Part shown: positions 26,358 through 35,267 of the stretch, piece after piece
How positions within the stretch are numbered: the first letter of the stretch is position 1
Layout of the letters: each line of letters begins with the position of its first letter
Assembly (NCBI RefSeq): GCF_018613155.1
Contig: NZ_JAGGQU010000038.1
Coordinates: 1-64,000 of the forward strand
Length of the DNA: 64,000 nt
Direction of reading: 5' to 3'
From: Bacillus sp. ISL-55
Lineage (GTDB): Bacteria > Bacillota > Bacilli > Bacillales > Cytobacillaceae
Translations under genes and position numbers: made by a program
Notes under the pieces: model-generated
The model's database searches: none
What the model saw: only the letters and a program-made list of their open reading frames with translations
Told to the model about the DNA's origin: nothing

Positions 26358-27818
26358 ATGAGCAATAATCAAAATAAACTTCTTACTACAAGCTGGGGTG
26401 CTCCGGTTGGGGACAACCAGAACTCGATGACTGCAGGACAAAGAGGTCCTACTCTACTGCAAGACGTACACTTGATGGAAAAATTGGCGCACTTTAATCG
26501 TGAGCGTGTGCCTGAGCGTGTTGTGCACGCAAAAGGTGCAGGAGCACATGGCTATTTTGAAGTTACTAATGATGTAACAAAATATACGAAGGCAGCATTC
26601 CTTTCAGAGGTTGGCAAAAAGACACCACTTTTCGTCCGTTTTTCAACGGTTGCTGGTGAACTTGGATCAGCAGACACTGTCCGGGACCCGCGCGGTTTCG
26701 CGGTGAAGTTTTATACAGAGGAAGGAAACTATGATATCGTCGGGAACAATACTCCGGTATTTTTCATCCGTGACGCGATCAAGTTCCCTGATTTTATCCA
26801 TACACAAAAGAGAAACCCACAAACACACTTGAAGGATCCAAATGCAGTTTGGGATTTCTGGTCACTTTCACCTGAGGCATTGCACCAGGTAACCATCCTG
26901 ATGTCCGATCGCGGCATCCCGGCTACCCTACGCCATATGCACGGTTTCGGCAGCCATACGTTCAAGTGGACAAATGCCGAGGGCGATGGCGTCTGGATCA
27001 AGTATCACTTCAAGACAGAACAAGGCGTGAAAAATCTTACAGCAGATGTAGCCGCTAAAATTGCAGGCGAAAATCCTGACTATCATACAGAAGATTTGTT
27101 CAATGCGATTGAAGCTGGGGACTTCCCTGCATGGAAGCTATATGTGCAGATCATGCCACTTGAGGATGCGAACACCTATCGTTTCGATCCATTCGATGTC
27201 ACAAAGGTATGGTCACAGAAGGATTATCCATTGATTGAAGTCGGCCGCATGGTATTGAATCGTAACCCAGAAAATTATTTCGCGGAAGTTGAGCAGGCTA
27301 CATTCTCTCCTGGAAACCTTGTTCCTGGTGTCGATGTTTCTCCTGATAAAATGCTACAAGGCCGATTGTTCGCATATGCTGATGCGCACCGTTACCGTGT
27401 TGGCGCAAACCATAATCACCTGCCGATCAACAGGGCAAAATCAAAAGTGAACTCCTACCAGCGCGACGGCCAGATGCGTTTTGATGGCAATGGCGGCAAA
27501 TCAGTAAACTACGAGCCTAATAGTTTCGGAGGACCAACTGAAGTGAATGAGCACAAGCAAGCAGCCTTCCCTGTCAGCGGGGTAGCTGAAAACGTGGGCT
27601 ACGATCACCACGACCATTATACACAAGCCGGTGACCTGTACCGCCTGATGGGCGAAGAAGAACGCGAACGCCTTGTCGCTAATATTGTCGCTGCAATGAA
27701 GCCAGTTCAGCGAGACGATATCAAACTCCGCCAGATCGGCCACTTCTACAAAGCAGATCCAGAATACGGAACACGCATTGCTCAAGGATTGGGCCTGCAG
27801 GTGCCACAGGAAGTTTAA
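26358..27818 (+). CDS. katA: vegetative-type haem catalase
   Basis: This 486-residue clade-3 small-subunit catalase breaks down hydrogen peroxide. The distal His57 lies in [12 protein letters not shown], the Asn region in [15 protein letters not shown], and the proximal haem-ligand tyrosine in [13 protein letters not shown]. Of two adjacent ATG codons (26355, 26358) I choose the second, with AAGGCGG seven bases upstream. A PerR-like box and promoter precede it. It begins a run of redox-stress genes (azoR, catE-like, dps). Confidence 0.96.
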   Translation: MSNNQNKLLTTSWGAPVGDNQNSMTAGQRGPTLLQDVHLMEKLAHFNRERVPERVVHAKGAGAHGYFEVTNDVTKYTKAAFLSEVGKKTPLFVRFSTVAGELGSADTVRDPRGFAVKFYTEEGNYDIVGNNTPVFFIRDAIKFPDFIHTQKRNPQTHLKDPNAVWDFWSLSPEALHQVTILMSDRGIPATLRHMHGFGSHTFKWTNAEGDGVWIKYHFKTEQGVKNLTADVAAKIAGENPDYHTEDLFNAIEAGDFPAWKLYVQIMPLEDANTYRFDPFDVTKVWSQKDYPLIEVGRMVLNRNPENYFAEVEQATFSPGNLVPGVDVSPDKMLQGRLFAYADAHRYRVGANHNHLPINRAKSKVNSYQRDGQMRFDGNGGKSVNYEPNSFGGPTEVNEHKQAAFPVSGVAENVGYDHHDHYTQAGDLYRLMGEEERERLVANIVAAMKPVQRDDIKLRQIGHFYKADPEYGTRIAQGLGLQVPQEV

Positions 27819-27830
27819 TATAACTTGAAA

Positions 27831-27856
27831 ACGGATGTCCCATAGAGGGCATCCGT
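27831..27856 (+). terminator. katA terminator
   Basis: ACGGATGTCCC/GGGCATCCGT with a short loop is followed by TATTTTATAT. Confidence 0.8.
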
Positions 27857-27906
27857 TATTTTATATAGTAACAAGCTGATAGGCTTAGAGGGATTTTTTG
27901 GATTAG

Positions 27907-28229
27907 TGTCCATTAGAAATGCTCTATCGGACAAACTCATGGCGATCTCTTCAAAATGTGTCCGTTAGACAGGCTCTATCGGACAAACTCATGGCACCCC
28001 CCTCAAAATGTGTCCGTTAGACGGGCTCTATCGGACAAACTCATGGCGATCTCCTCAAAATGTGTCCGTTAGACAGGCTCTATCGACACAGTCACGACAA
28101 TCTCCTGAAAAAGTGTCCGTTAGACGGGCTCTATCGGACAAACCCATGGCAATCTCCTCAAAATGTGTCCGTTAAAAGACTTTCTCTCGGACAAACCCGG
28201 TTCGACATTTCAAATAAGTGGCCGTTAGA
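27907..28229. repeat. hairpin array, 52-bp period (TGTCCGTTAGA/TCTATCGGACA)
   Basis: Units begin at 27907, 27959, 28011, 28063, 28114, 28166 and a decayed one at 28219. Each holds an inverted repeat: arms TGTCCGTTAGA and TCTATCGGACA pair at ten of eleven positions around a five-base loop. A linker containing CTCATGGCGATCTCCTCAAAA is also repeated. It lies between the convergent katA and azoR genes. Confidence 0.95.
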
Positions 28230-28248
28230 ATGCCTAAAAACAAAATAA

Positions 28249-28270
28249 GCAGACCGGTAATCCGGCCTGC
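28249..28270 (-). terminator. azoR terminator
   Basis: GCAGGCCGG/CCGGTCTGC on the minus strand is followed by a T-rich tail. Confidence 0.75.
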
Positions 28271-28285
28271 CTGGTCTTTTATTCA

Positions 28286-28921
28286 TTAGAATGTGTGCGC
28301 CAAATCCTTAGCACGCGCAATTCCGTTTTCTTTGATTTCCTGTGCTTTTTCCGGGTTGGCATTGTGCCCTTCCAGGTATAGGCATTCCATTGAAGGTACA
28401 CCGAAGAAGTTCATGATTGTTTCAATGTAGCGATTTCCCATTTCCATGTTTGCTGCAGGTCCTTCTGAGTAGTAACCGCCGCGAGCTTGGATATGGATGG
28501 CTTTTTTGTCTGTCATCAAGCCGACAGGTCCTTCCTGGGTATATCTGAATGTCTTGCCAGCAACAGCTACTGCGTCCAGATATGCCTTCATAACTGGCGG
28601 GAATGAGAAGTTCCAGAGCGGTGTTACGAAAACAAATTTGTCAGCTGCTGTGAATTGGTCAACCAGTTCAGCAAGGCGGCCTATTTTTGATTGTTCGTCT
28701 GCTGTCAGCTCAGTAAACTCTGTACCTTTTTGCAATTTGCCCCAACCGCCTAATACGTCGGCGTCAATGTAAGGAATGTTTTCCTTAAATAGATCCAAAT
28801 GAATGATTTCGTCATTCTGGTTCTGCTCTTTGTACGTATCGATGAACGCTTTCCCTGCTGCAAGACTGAAAGATTGCTCTTCAGTCAGCGGGTGTGCTGT
28901 GATGTATAAAACTTTTGCCAT
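28286..28921 (-). CDS. azoR: FMN-dependent NADH-azoreductase / quinone reductase
   Basis: This 211-residue flavodoxin-fold enzyme reduces quinones and azo compounds by two electrons with NADH. The FMN phosphate region ([19 protein letters not shown]), the [17 protein letters not shown] motif and the [10 protein letters not shown] loop are typical of AzoR proteins. AAGGTGG before the chosen ATG discards four upstream residues. Upstream are two split half-sites ATCTCGAA and TTCGAGAT like those bound by MhqR in B. subtilis, which controls azoR2 there. Confidence 0.9.
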   Translation of the reverse strand: MAKVLYITAHPLTEEQSFSLAAGKAFIDTYKEQNQNDEIIHLDLFKENIPYIDADVLGGWGKLQKGTEFTELTADEQSKIGRLAELVDQFTAADKFVFVTPLWNFSFPPVMKAYLDAVAVAGKTFRYTQEGPVGLMTDKKAIHIQARGGYYSEGPAANMEMGNRYIETIMNFFGVPSMECLYLEGHNANPEKAQEIKENGIARAKDLAHTF

Positions 28922-28973
28922 GATGTATTCCACCTTTTCTTTCTTGATTGTAAAACTATTACGAGAAAAATAA

Positions 28974-29004
28974 ATCTCGAATTTAAAATAGCTTACTTCG
29001 AGAT
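28974..29004. promoter_or_regulatory. MhqR-like inverted repeat with spacer
   Basis: ATCTCGAA (28974-28981) and TTCGAGAT (28997-29004) are perfect complements separated by 15 bp, about 50-80 bp upstream of azoR. The known MhqR operator has the same half-sites placed side by side. Confidence 0.5.
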
Positions 29005-29191
29005 ATTAATCATTTTTTCATCAAAGGTCAAAAGAAATGCTCGCCTATATATCTAATGTTTTTACAAAGCTCAGCATCATAACCCGACCTCACACAGCCT
29101 TGCACTGACATGATCGAGGTGCAAGGCGTGCGGCTTACTCGCATTTAGGCTTTAGATTACTTGTGTAATCAGTAATAGTATTCTTTTTCAT

Positions 29192-30049
29192 TTACTTTGC
29201 TGTTTCCAGCTTGATGCGGTTTCCAGAAGGATCTGTCGTAATGAAAATACGATTCTCCTCTTCGACCTGCGCCCCAATTTTCTTCAGCGAGGCAAGCGTT
29301 TCATTCAAATACTTTTCATCCGGCAATACTAAAGTAAAAGAGGCAAGACCCACGCTATTGGCAGGAGGTTTAGGTGCACCTACTCCATTCCAGGTGTTCA
29401 GCCCAATATGATGATGGTACTTTCCGGAAGAAATGAAGAGTGCTTGTGGTCCATAACGGCTTACCACGTCAAATCCAAGTCCCTTTGTGTAAAACTCTTC
29501 TGTTTTTACCAGTTCTCCGACGTGTAAATGGATATGCCCCATCACTGTCCCTTCAGGTAGCCCATTCCATGTACCTTCCATCCCCTCTGCAAAAAGGTTT
29601 TCAGCATCCAATGGTTCAGTGGCCATCACTACATGCTGCTTATTCCATTCCCATTTTGAAGCTGGTCTGTCTGTATAGATCTCGATACCATTTCCATCCG
29701 GATCTGCTAAATACAGTGCTTCACTTACAAGATGGTCAGATGCCCCCTGCAAAGGATATCCAGTCTGCAGGAAATGCTTCAGTACTTTTGCCAGGTTAGT
29801 CCGGTCAGGCAGTAACAGTGCGAAATGATACAACCCGGTAGTTCTTCCCTTCTTCGGGATCACATCGGATGGCTGCTCAAGGCTTAATAGCACATTCTTT
29901 CCATCAGCAGTTAACTGAGCGGAATTATCCGTTTTTTCATACACCTTAAAACCAATAACTTCTTGATAAAAGGCAAGGGAACGTTCCAGATTTTCTACTT
30001 TTATATTTACCTGTCCCACAAAAGTGACTGGCGGTTGATGAAAGTTCAT
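29192..30049 (-). CDS. catE: ring-cleaving extradiol dioxygenase of the VOC fold (CatE-like)
   Basis: This 285-residue two-domain VOC protein resembles B. subtilis CatE, a catechol 2,3-dioxygenase that removes catechols. Tandem glyoxalase-like modules span about residues 8-125 and 165-283. Probable metal ligands lie in GHIHLHVGEL and KYHHHIGLNTW with a C-terminal Glu. GGAGG eight bases ahead selects this ATG; an upstream GTG adds two residues. The divergent regulator gene is of the CatR/YodB type, which in B. subtilis controls catDE. No CatD-like DoxX gene is adjacent. Confidence 0.85.
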   Translation of the reverse strand: MNFHQPPVTFVGQVNIKVENLERSLAFYQEVIGFKVYEKTDNSAQLTADGKNVLLSLEQPSDVIPKKGRTTGLYHFALLLPDRTNLAKVLKHFLQTGYPLQGASDHLVSEALYLADPDGNGIEIYTDRPASKWEWNKQHVVMATEPLDAENLFAEGMEGTWNGLPEGTVMGHIHLHVGELVKTEEFYTKGLGFDVVSRYGPQALFISSGKYHHHIGLNTWNGVGAPKPPANSVGLASFTLVLPDEKYLNETLASLKKIGAQVEEENRIFITTDPSGNRIKLETAK

Positions 30050-30182
30050 ATTCACTTCCTCCTTTTTGATTGAGCACTCTATAGTAAGTCGGATATAGTC
30101 AGGATGGCCAAATCAAGCTATGCTCACATATCGCCATTATAAAGATGCATTTAGGTTATTTTATGTAAGTAAATATATATAT

Positions 30183-30195
30183 GTAATTAAATTAC
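30183..30195. promoter_or_regulatory. palindrome between catE and its regulator
   Basis: GTAATT-A-AATTAC is a perfect 13-bp inverted repeat in the divergent intergenic region. It is a candidate operator for the HxlR-type regulator. Confidence 0.4.
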
Positions 30196-30270
30196 GTCAA
30201 GTATCCTTTTTATAAAAAGTAATTTATTTTTCAGTTGTTAAGTTTATAATGTTAGTAAGGAGTGATTGAT

Positions 30271-30579
30271 ATGGATAAGTCGATTTGTCCCAGATTTGAA
30301 AAAGCCATGACAATCCTAAGCCAGCGTTGGACTGGCTTGATCATATACCAGCTGATTTCCGGTCCACAGCGTTTTTGTGCGATTGAATCCTCTGTTGGAG
30401 TAAGTGGAAGAGTGCTTTCAGAGCGATTGAAGGATTTGGAAAACGAAGGGATTGTTAGACGTGAAGTTCATCCTGAAACTCCAGTCCGAATCGAATATTC
30501 TTTGACCGAAAAAGGTAAGTCTCTGGAACCTCTTATGAAAGAAATAGAAAAATGGTCACAGAGCTGGCTGGAGGCATAA
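30271..30579 (+). CDS. HxlR/DUF24-family redox regulator (CatR/YodB-like)
   Basis: This winged-helix regulator of 102 residues keeps the N-terminal redox-sensing cysteine (MDKSICPRFEKAM, Cys6) used by B. subtilis YodB and CatR to sense quinones and diamide. It lacks YodB-like C-terminal cysteines, so it is of the one-Cys CatR kind, apart from a second Cys near residue 36 (RFCAIES). AAGGAG eight bases upstream fixes the ATG. Divergence from catE suggests it represses that gene and perhaps azoR. Confidence 0.85.
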   Translation: MDKSICPRFEKAMTILSQRWTGLIIYQLISGPQRFCAIESSVGVSGRVLSERLKDLENEGIVRREVHPETPVRIEYSLTEKGKSLEPLMKEIEKWSQSWLEA

Positions 30580-30610
30580 ATAATAGCTTCGCACTGAATT
30601 CTTCTTTTAA

Positions 30611-30631
30611 AGCACCCGTTAAATGGGTGCT
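30611..30631 (+). terminator. terminator of the HxlR gene
   Basis: AGCACCC/GGGTGCT with loop GTTAAAT is followed by TTTT. Confidence 0.8.
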
Positions 30632-30789
30632 TTTTGCGTTTTGAAATACTAATTTTTTATAAGAAAAAATGCCAAGCGATAAAGAAACATTTTATAAGAC
30701 ATTTCGGTCCCGCATCTTGCTTGAAATGTCCATTCCCCCTCTAATTGGCTTTCTGCTGCTGACTCATACTATATTGTCTATCGAAAAAA

Positions 30790-30815
30790 AAGACGTATGC
30801 GAATACATACGTCTT
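30790..30815 (-). terminator. dps terminator
   Basis: AAGACGTATG pairs with CATACGTCTT and has T-runs on both sides. Confidence 0.85.
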
Positions 30816-30828
30816 TTTTGCCTCATAT

Positions 30829-31269
30829 TTATCTTCCAAGGAAGGAGTTCAGCATCCACACATGCTTTTCCAGACCGGAGTGAATGGACAGAAGCAGGTC
30901 GCTTGTTGTTTCATCATTGACTTCTTCTGCCAGCTCCATTCCTTTCTTTAGTTCTTGAATCATTGTGGAATAGTCATCTACTATGCTTGCGACCATGTCA
31001 GTTGCGCTTTCATTTTCTGTTGCTTCTTTTACAGATGCGATTTCAAGTGCAGCGGACATGGTTGCGACTGGTTTGTCCCCCATTGACAGCAATCTTTCTG
31101 CTAGTTCATCGATATGTAAGGCCGCTTCGTTGTAAAGCTCTTCGAATTTTGCGTGCAGGGTGAAGAATTCTGGTCCGGTCACATACCAGTGGTAGTTATG
31201 AAGCTTGATGTAGAGTACAGTCCAGTTTGCAATTTGTTTGTTGACTGACTGCGTCAATTCATTTTTCAT
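30829..31269 (-). CDS. dps: Dps-family ferritin-like DNA-protection protein
   Basis: This 146-residue four-helix protein belongs to the Dps/MrgA group, which forms 12-mers that oxidise and store iron and shield DNA from peroxide. The inter-subunit ferroxidase motif is visible in [43 protein letters not shown] precedes the ATG. No clear PerR box is seen upstream, unlike katA. It closes the redox-stress cluster. Confidence 0.93.
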   Translation of the reverse strand: MKNELTQSVNKQIANWTVLYIKLHNYHWYVTGPEFFTLHAKFEELYNEAALHIDELAERLLSMGDKPVATMSAALEIASVKEATENESATDMVASIVDDYSTMIQELKKGMELAEEVNDETTSDLLLSIHSGLEKHVWMLNSFLGR

Positions 31270-31475
31270 TTTGAATCCCTCCTATATGTATGTACGGATT
31301 CATTATAGTCCAAGATTATCCAACATTGAGTTAGAACCCGGAATTGTTCACTGTATTGTCAACTTTTAGACAAGTAATGTGCTAGTACCGGGTCAAAAAC
31401 CAAAATTCTCCATAGACTATACATAAAAAAGCAATTTTTTCTCCAAACTATGCATAGAAGTGGAGGTGTCTAAAG

Positions 31476-31688
31476 ATGGGATTGTTTAATGCGCTTAACC
31501 AATTGAGAAATGCAAGATACGAAAACCACATTGCGACAATGAAGGACCAGAATAAATGCCCGGACTGCCATGGCAGAGGATATTACGCTTTTTCCGCGAA
31601 CGAGTTTGTCTATTATGCAGCACCATACGAATGTCCTGGATGCAGCGGCAGTGGTTTATATACAGATTGGAGCAACAGTACGACATAA
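31476..31688 (+). CDS. small CxxCxGxG zinc-finger protein (YuiA-like)
   Basis: This 70-residue protein has two DnaJ-type zinc-binding motifs, CPDCHGRGYY (about residues 29-38) and CPGCSGSGLY (about 53-62), preceded by a basic helix. It resembles small YuiA-like Bacillus proteins of unknown role. GGAGGTG precedes the ATG and a strong terminator follows. A zinc-dependent chaperone-like or RNA-binding role is possible but not shown. Confidence 0.75.
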   Translation: MGLFNALNQLRNARYENHIATMKDQNKCPDCHGRGYYAFSANEFVYYAAPYECPGCSGSGLYTDWSNSTT

Positions 31689-31689
31689 A

Positions 31690-31719
31690 AAATGGCCCCT
31701 GCTAGTGCAGAGGCCATTT
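31690..31719. terminator. bidirectional terminator
   Basis: AAATGGCC/GGCCATTT with flanking A and T runs serves both the zinc-finger gene and the convergent namZ. Confidence 0.85.
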
Positions 31720-31726
31720 TTTCCAT

Positions 31727-32992
31727 TTAATAGAGAAGGTACTTTTCCCTTACCTGTTTGAACTCTTTCAAATCATCTTCCCACATGGACTGGATTTCTT
31801 CCACGGATGTCCCCGCTTCAATTTCTTCCCTGATCCAGCCGTTACCTGTCAGAAGGTCGAAGAAGGAAATCCCCTTGCTGTCTTCAGCACGGAATTCGAA
31901 GTCTTCAGGATACATATCATGAATGGTTTTTACAATATGAAGCCCTGTTACAATCGGCTCAAAAGATTCATAGTCGGTAATATGAATCTGGATACCATGT
32001 GACAGTTTGCCAACATGCTTTGAGAACGTCGGGGTGAACGATGCTGCCCTAAATTTTACTCCCGGAAGATCCAGGGAATTTAATTCGGCAGACAAGTCAT
32101 CGGAGTTGATGAACGGTGCCCCGATCAACTCAAACGGTTTTGTCGTTCCTCTTCCCTCCGATACATTCGTTCCTTCAATCAGTGCTGCTCCAGGATAGAC
32201 GAATGCTGTATCAAGAGTAGGCATGTTTGGTGAAGGCATGACAAACTGCAGCGGCGTCTCATCATAATGCATTGTGCGCTTCCATCGGTCCATCTCAACG
32301 ACAGTCAAGTCTGCACCGATGTTGAATTCTTCATTAAAGAGCTTCGACAGCTCACCTACGGTCATACCGTGGCGCAGCGGGATTTCATAGTTTCCTACAA
32401 AGGATTTGTATTCAGTTTCAAGGACAGGCCCTTCAACCTTAACACCGCCAAGTGGATTCGGGCGGTCAAGAACAATGAATGGGATATCGTTTTCCTTAGC
32501 AGCTTCCATTGCATAAGCCATTGTGTAAATATACGTATAGAATCTTGTTCCTACATCCTGGATATCAAACAGCAGGACGTCCACATTTTCAAGCATATCT
32601 GGTGTGGGTTTTTTCGTTTTACCGTAAAGGCTGTAAACAGGAAGCTGCGTTCTTTCATCGATATAGTACTCGACATATGCTCCTGCCTGTGCGCTTCCGC
32701 GTACTCCATGCTCCGGTCCGTAAAGTGCCGTCAACTCGACATCAGGATCGTTGAAAAGCAAGTCGACAACACTGTTCAAGTTTTGATCTATTCCAGTAGG
32801 ATTCGTGATCAGTCCGACTCGCTTTCCTTTGATCAAGTCTTTGTGGTCGTCAAGCAATGCTTCAGCACCAACCTTGAATTTCTTCAGATCCTGGCTCTTG
32901 CCCTGTCCGCTATCATGATTTGCCAACGCAATGGTCAATGAAGAGAGAATGAGTACGGTCGTTAATAATGCTGCCAGCCATTTTTTCAACAT
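31727..32992 (-). CDS. namZ: exo-beta-N-acetylmuramidase NamZ (DUF1343)
   Basis: This 421-residue exported protein (signal LKKWLAALLTTVLILSSLTIALA) belongs to the DUF1343 family, whose B. subtilis member YbbC/NamZ removes MurNAc from the non-reducing ends of peptidoglycan fragments. Conserved stretches include GLITNPTGID, YGPEHGVRG, DIQDVGTRFYTYI and EGTNVSEGRGTTKPFE. AGGAGTG ahead of the ATG fixes the start. It is the last gene of amiE-nagZ-namZ, as in B. subtilis. Confidence 0.92.
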   Translation of the reverse strand: MLKKWLAALLTTVLILSSLTIALANHDSGQGKSQDLKKFKVGAEALLDDHKDLIKGKRVGLITNPTGIDQNLNSVVDLLFNDPDVELTALYGPEHGVRGSAQAGAYVEYYIDERTQLPVYSLYGKTKKPTPDMLENVDVLLFDIQDVGTRFYTYIYTMAYAMEAAKENDIPFIVLDRPNPLGGVKVEGPVLETEYKSFVGNYEIPLRHGMTVGELSKLFNEEFNIGADLTVVEMDRWKRTMHYDETPLQFVMPSPNMPTLDTAFVYPGAALIEGTNVSEGRGTTKPFELIGAPFINSDDLSAELNSLDLPGVKFRAASFTPTFSKHVGKLSHGIQIHITDYESFEPIVTGLHIVKTIHDMYPEDFEFRAEDSKGISFFDLLTGNGWIREEIEAGTSVEEIQSMWEDDLKEFKQVREKYLLY

Positions 32993-33057
32993 GATCACTC
33001 CTGTTTTAATAGATTTTGAGACTCTTTCATATGGCAAAAATTAAACATACTACCAAG

Positions 33058-33081
33058 GGCGGGCCTTGCACAAAGCCCGCC
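33058..33081 (-). other. intercistronic hairpin between nagZ and namZ
   Basis: GGCGGGC/GCCCGCC forms a stable stem 10 bp after nagZ. It has no T-run, so it looks like an mRNA-stability or partial-termination element rather than a full terminator. Confidence 0.5.
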
Positions 33082-33091
33082 TATTCACTTA

Positions 33092-35215
33092 TTAGTAGGT
33101 TAAACCATGGCCAAACTCGTAAAGAACTCCGCCATTATAATCAGGAATCGTGATAGGCAGCTTTCCTGTTGGTGCGAATTCACCAAACATTGCTCCGGCC
33201 GCTGCTTCAAAGCTTGCTGGACGGAATCCGTATTGGGTCATGTACGCGTCGATTTCTGGGAAAGCCATAATGTCATATGGATTGCGGATGCCGACACCGA
33301 TAACAGGAGCATCTGCTAGCTCAATGATCTGGTTGACCATTGCCATCTGGGCACTAGAAAGTGTACGGCCTGATACATTGTAAGTATAGGTGCCGACTAC
33401 CACCGCGTTGGCGTTTTTGATTGATTCCAACTGATCCTCAGTCAGCTTATAAGTTGAAGAGGATATGACGGTTGTATTTTCATGGCGTTTTTTAATTGCA
33501 TCACCCAGGCTGCTGATAAAAGTGTTGCCCACAACGACGACCTTCTCACTGCTTTCAAGGTTCAAAGGAAGTCCAGCATCATTTTTAACCAGCGTGATTG
33601 ATTTCTCTGCCGCCTCTTTTTCAATACGCTTATGCTCAGCAGAACCGACCACTTTCACCGCATTCGCAATCTTGTCTTCAACTGAAACAGGATTTTCTTC
33701 CTTGATCACGCCTCTTTTTACCTTCAAGGTTAAAATGCGTCTAACAGATGCTTCTACCCGTTCTTGGGAAATCTCGCCAGACTTCACTGCTTCTAATAAT
33801 CCTGATGCAACTTCTTCAAGACCGACTGGCATTAAAACGATATCCGTGCCTGCTTTTACCGCGCGGATAGCCGCATCAACTGGGCCGAAATGGTCAGCGA
33901 TCGCTTTCATGTTCATTGCATCTGTTGTGATGACACCTTCATAGCCCATTTCTTCACGCATCAGCTCTGTCAGGACCTTGTATGAAAGGGTTGCCGGAAT
34001 CGCGATTTCTTCTCCCGTTTTCTGAGAAATGGCTTTTGTTCCGTCGATTTTAGGGAAAGTGACGTGTGCTGTCATAATCGCATCCACGCCTGCTTCCATT
34101 CCTTTTTGGAACGGATACAGTTCAACTTCCTTCAAGCGTTCTTTATCATGGGGAACTTCAGGCAATCCAAGGTGTGAATCGACAGCTGTATCCCCATGTC
34201 CCGGGAAGTGTTTCGCTGTCGCCGCAACACCTGCGGCCTGGAGTCCTTTTGTATAAGCAACACCCATGTCAGCAACAAGCTGCGGGTCTTCGCCAAATGA
34301 ACGAACGCCGATTACCGGGTTGTCCGGATTGTTATTGACATCCATAACTGGCGCAAAGTTCATGTTAATACCCAGAGACGCCAATTCCTCGCCGATCGCG
34401 TTGCCCACGTTATAAGCGATTTCTGGTGACCGTGTTGCCCCTAATGCCATATTTCCCGGCATATCCGTCCCGGATTGGAGCCTTGTGACAATTCCGCCTT
34501 CCTGGTCAATCGTCAGCAGCAGGCCGAATTTTTCAGCAGCAGCTTGATAATCAGAAACCAGGCGTGCCGTCTGTTCGGTTGTCACCACATTTTCTCGGAA
34601 AAGGATAACTCCGCCCAAATGGTATTTTTTCACGAGTTGCTCTATTTCCGGCAGCATTTCTGTTACGTTTTCACCCTTCCATGTCCTGAAATCCGGCATC
34701 AGCATTTGCCCTGTTTTTTCCTCCAGGCTCATTTTGCTGATTGCATTGCCAATCAAGTCATACCGCTTGCCTTCCTGCTTAATGACCACTGCTTCCGATT
34801 CAGGCTTTCCATTTTCCCCTTCTTCTTTAGAGGATGATTTCACTTTATAATCGAGTGCGATGCGGTCCTTGAAGCTACCGTCTGTCACTGTAATGAACGT
34901 CCGTCCATTCTGTCCTGTGAACTCCACATTTCCATCCTTGTCCACAGTTGCGACATTTTTATTCGCCGACTCCCATTTAAGGTTTTCGGATGCCAGCATA
35001 AAGTGTCCTTCTGAATACACATGGAGTGCTTTCAACTGTAATTTTCCATCTCTCACTGCTGTTTCCGCTTCTGGTACATTTTCGTAAATCACCAGATCTT
35101 CCACTGTGTTCTTTTCCTCGGCATTCGCCTTCTTCAAAGAAATGCCAGGCAGCATTTGTGAAAAAGCCAGCATGAACACTAGTGAATAGAGCATCACCTT
35201 ACTGAGTTTCCTCAT
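33092..35215 (-). CDS. nagZ: exported beta-N-acetylglucosaminidase NagZ (GH3)
   Basis: The enzyme releases GlcNAc from muropeptides outside the cell. The 707-residue protein has a signal peptide (to about residue 32), a BIG2-like immunoglobulin domain (about 45-125), a GH3 catalytic barrel with KHFPGHGDTAVDSH (His/Asp acid-base pair) and nucleophile Asp432 (VITTDAMNM), and a C-terminal alpha/beta domain. GGAGGAG ahead of the ATG defines the start. It sits 52 bp after amiE in the muropeptide operon. Confidence 0.94.
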   Translation of the reverse strand: MRKLSKVMLYSLVFMLAFSQMLPGISLKKANAEEKNTVEDLVIYENVPEAETAVRDGKLQLKALHVYSEGHFMLASENLKWESANKNVATVDKDGNVEFTGQNGRTFITVTDGSFKDRIALDYKVKSSSKEEGENGKPESEAVVIKQEGKRYDLIGNAISKMSLEEKTGQMLMPDFRTWKGENVTEMLPEIEQLVKKYHLGGVILFRENVVTTEQTARLVSDYQAAAEKFGLLLTIDQEGGIVTRLQSGTDMPGNMALGATRSPEIAYNVGNAIGEELASLGINMNFAPVMDVNNNPDNPVIGVRSFGEDPQLVADMGVAYTKGLQAAGVAATAKHFPGHGDTAVDSHLGLPEVPHDKERLKEVELYPFQKGMEAGVDAIMTAHVTFPKIDGTKAISQKTGEEIAIPATLSYKVLTELMREEMGYEGVITTDAMNMKAIADHFGPVDAAIRAVKAGTDIVLMPVGLEEVASGLLEAVKSGEISQERVEASVRRILTLKVKRGVIKEENPVSVEDKIANAVKVVGSAEHKRIEKEAAEKSITLVKNDAGLPLNLESSEKVVVVGNTFISSLGDAIKKRHENTTVISSSTYKLTEDQLESIKNANAVVVGTYTYNVSGRTLSSAQMAMVNQIIELADAPVIGVGIRNPYDIMAFPEIDAYMTQYGFRPASFEAAAGAMFGEFAPTGKLPITIPDYNGGVLYEFGHGLTY

Positions 35216-35267
35216 CGTATCTCCTCCATTTTGCATATTTTATCCATTTTATTAAGAATTACTAAAG

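Noticed and set aside
27907-28248. Open frame of 62 codons with repeated CPLDRLYR-type peptide
   Set aside because: It is an in-frame reading of the 52-bp hairpin array without start signals.
30669-30920. Open frame of 83 codons on the + strand
   Set aside because: It has no ribosome binding site, runs through the dps terminator hairpin and overlaps the dps coding end.
32267-32941. Long + strand open frame of 224 codons over namZ
   Set aside because: It is a shadow of namZ codon usage on the opposite strand without a ribosome binding site.
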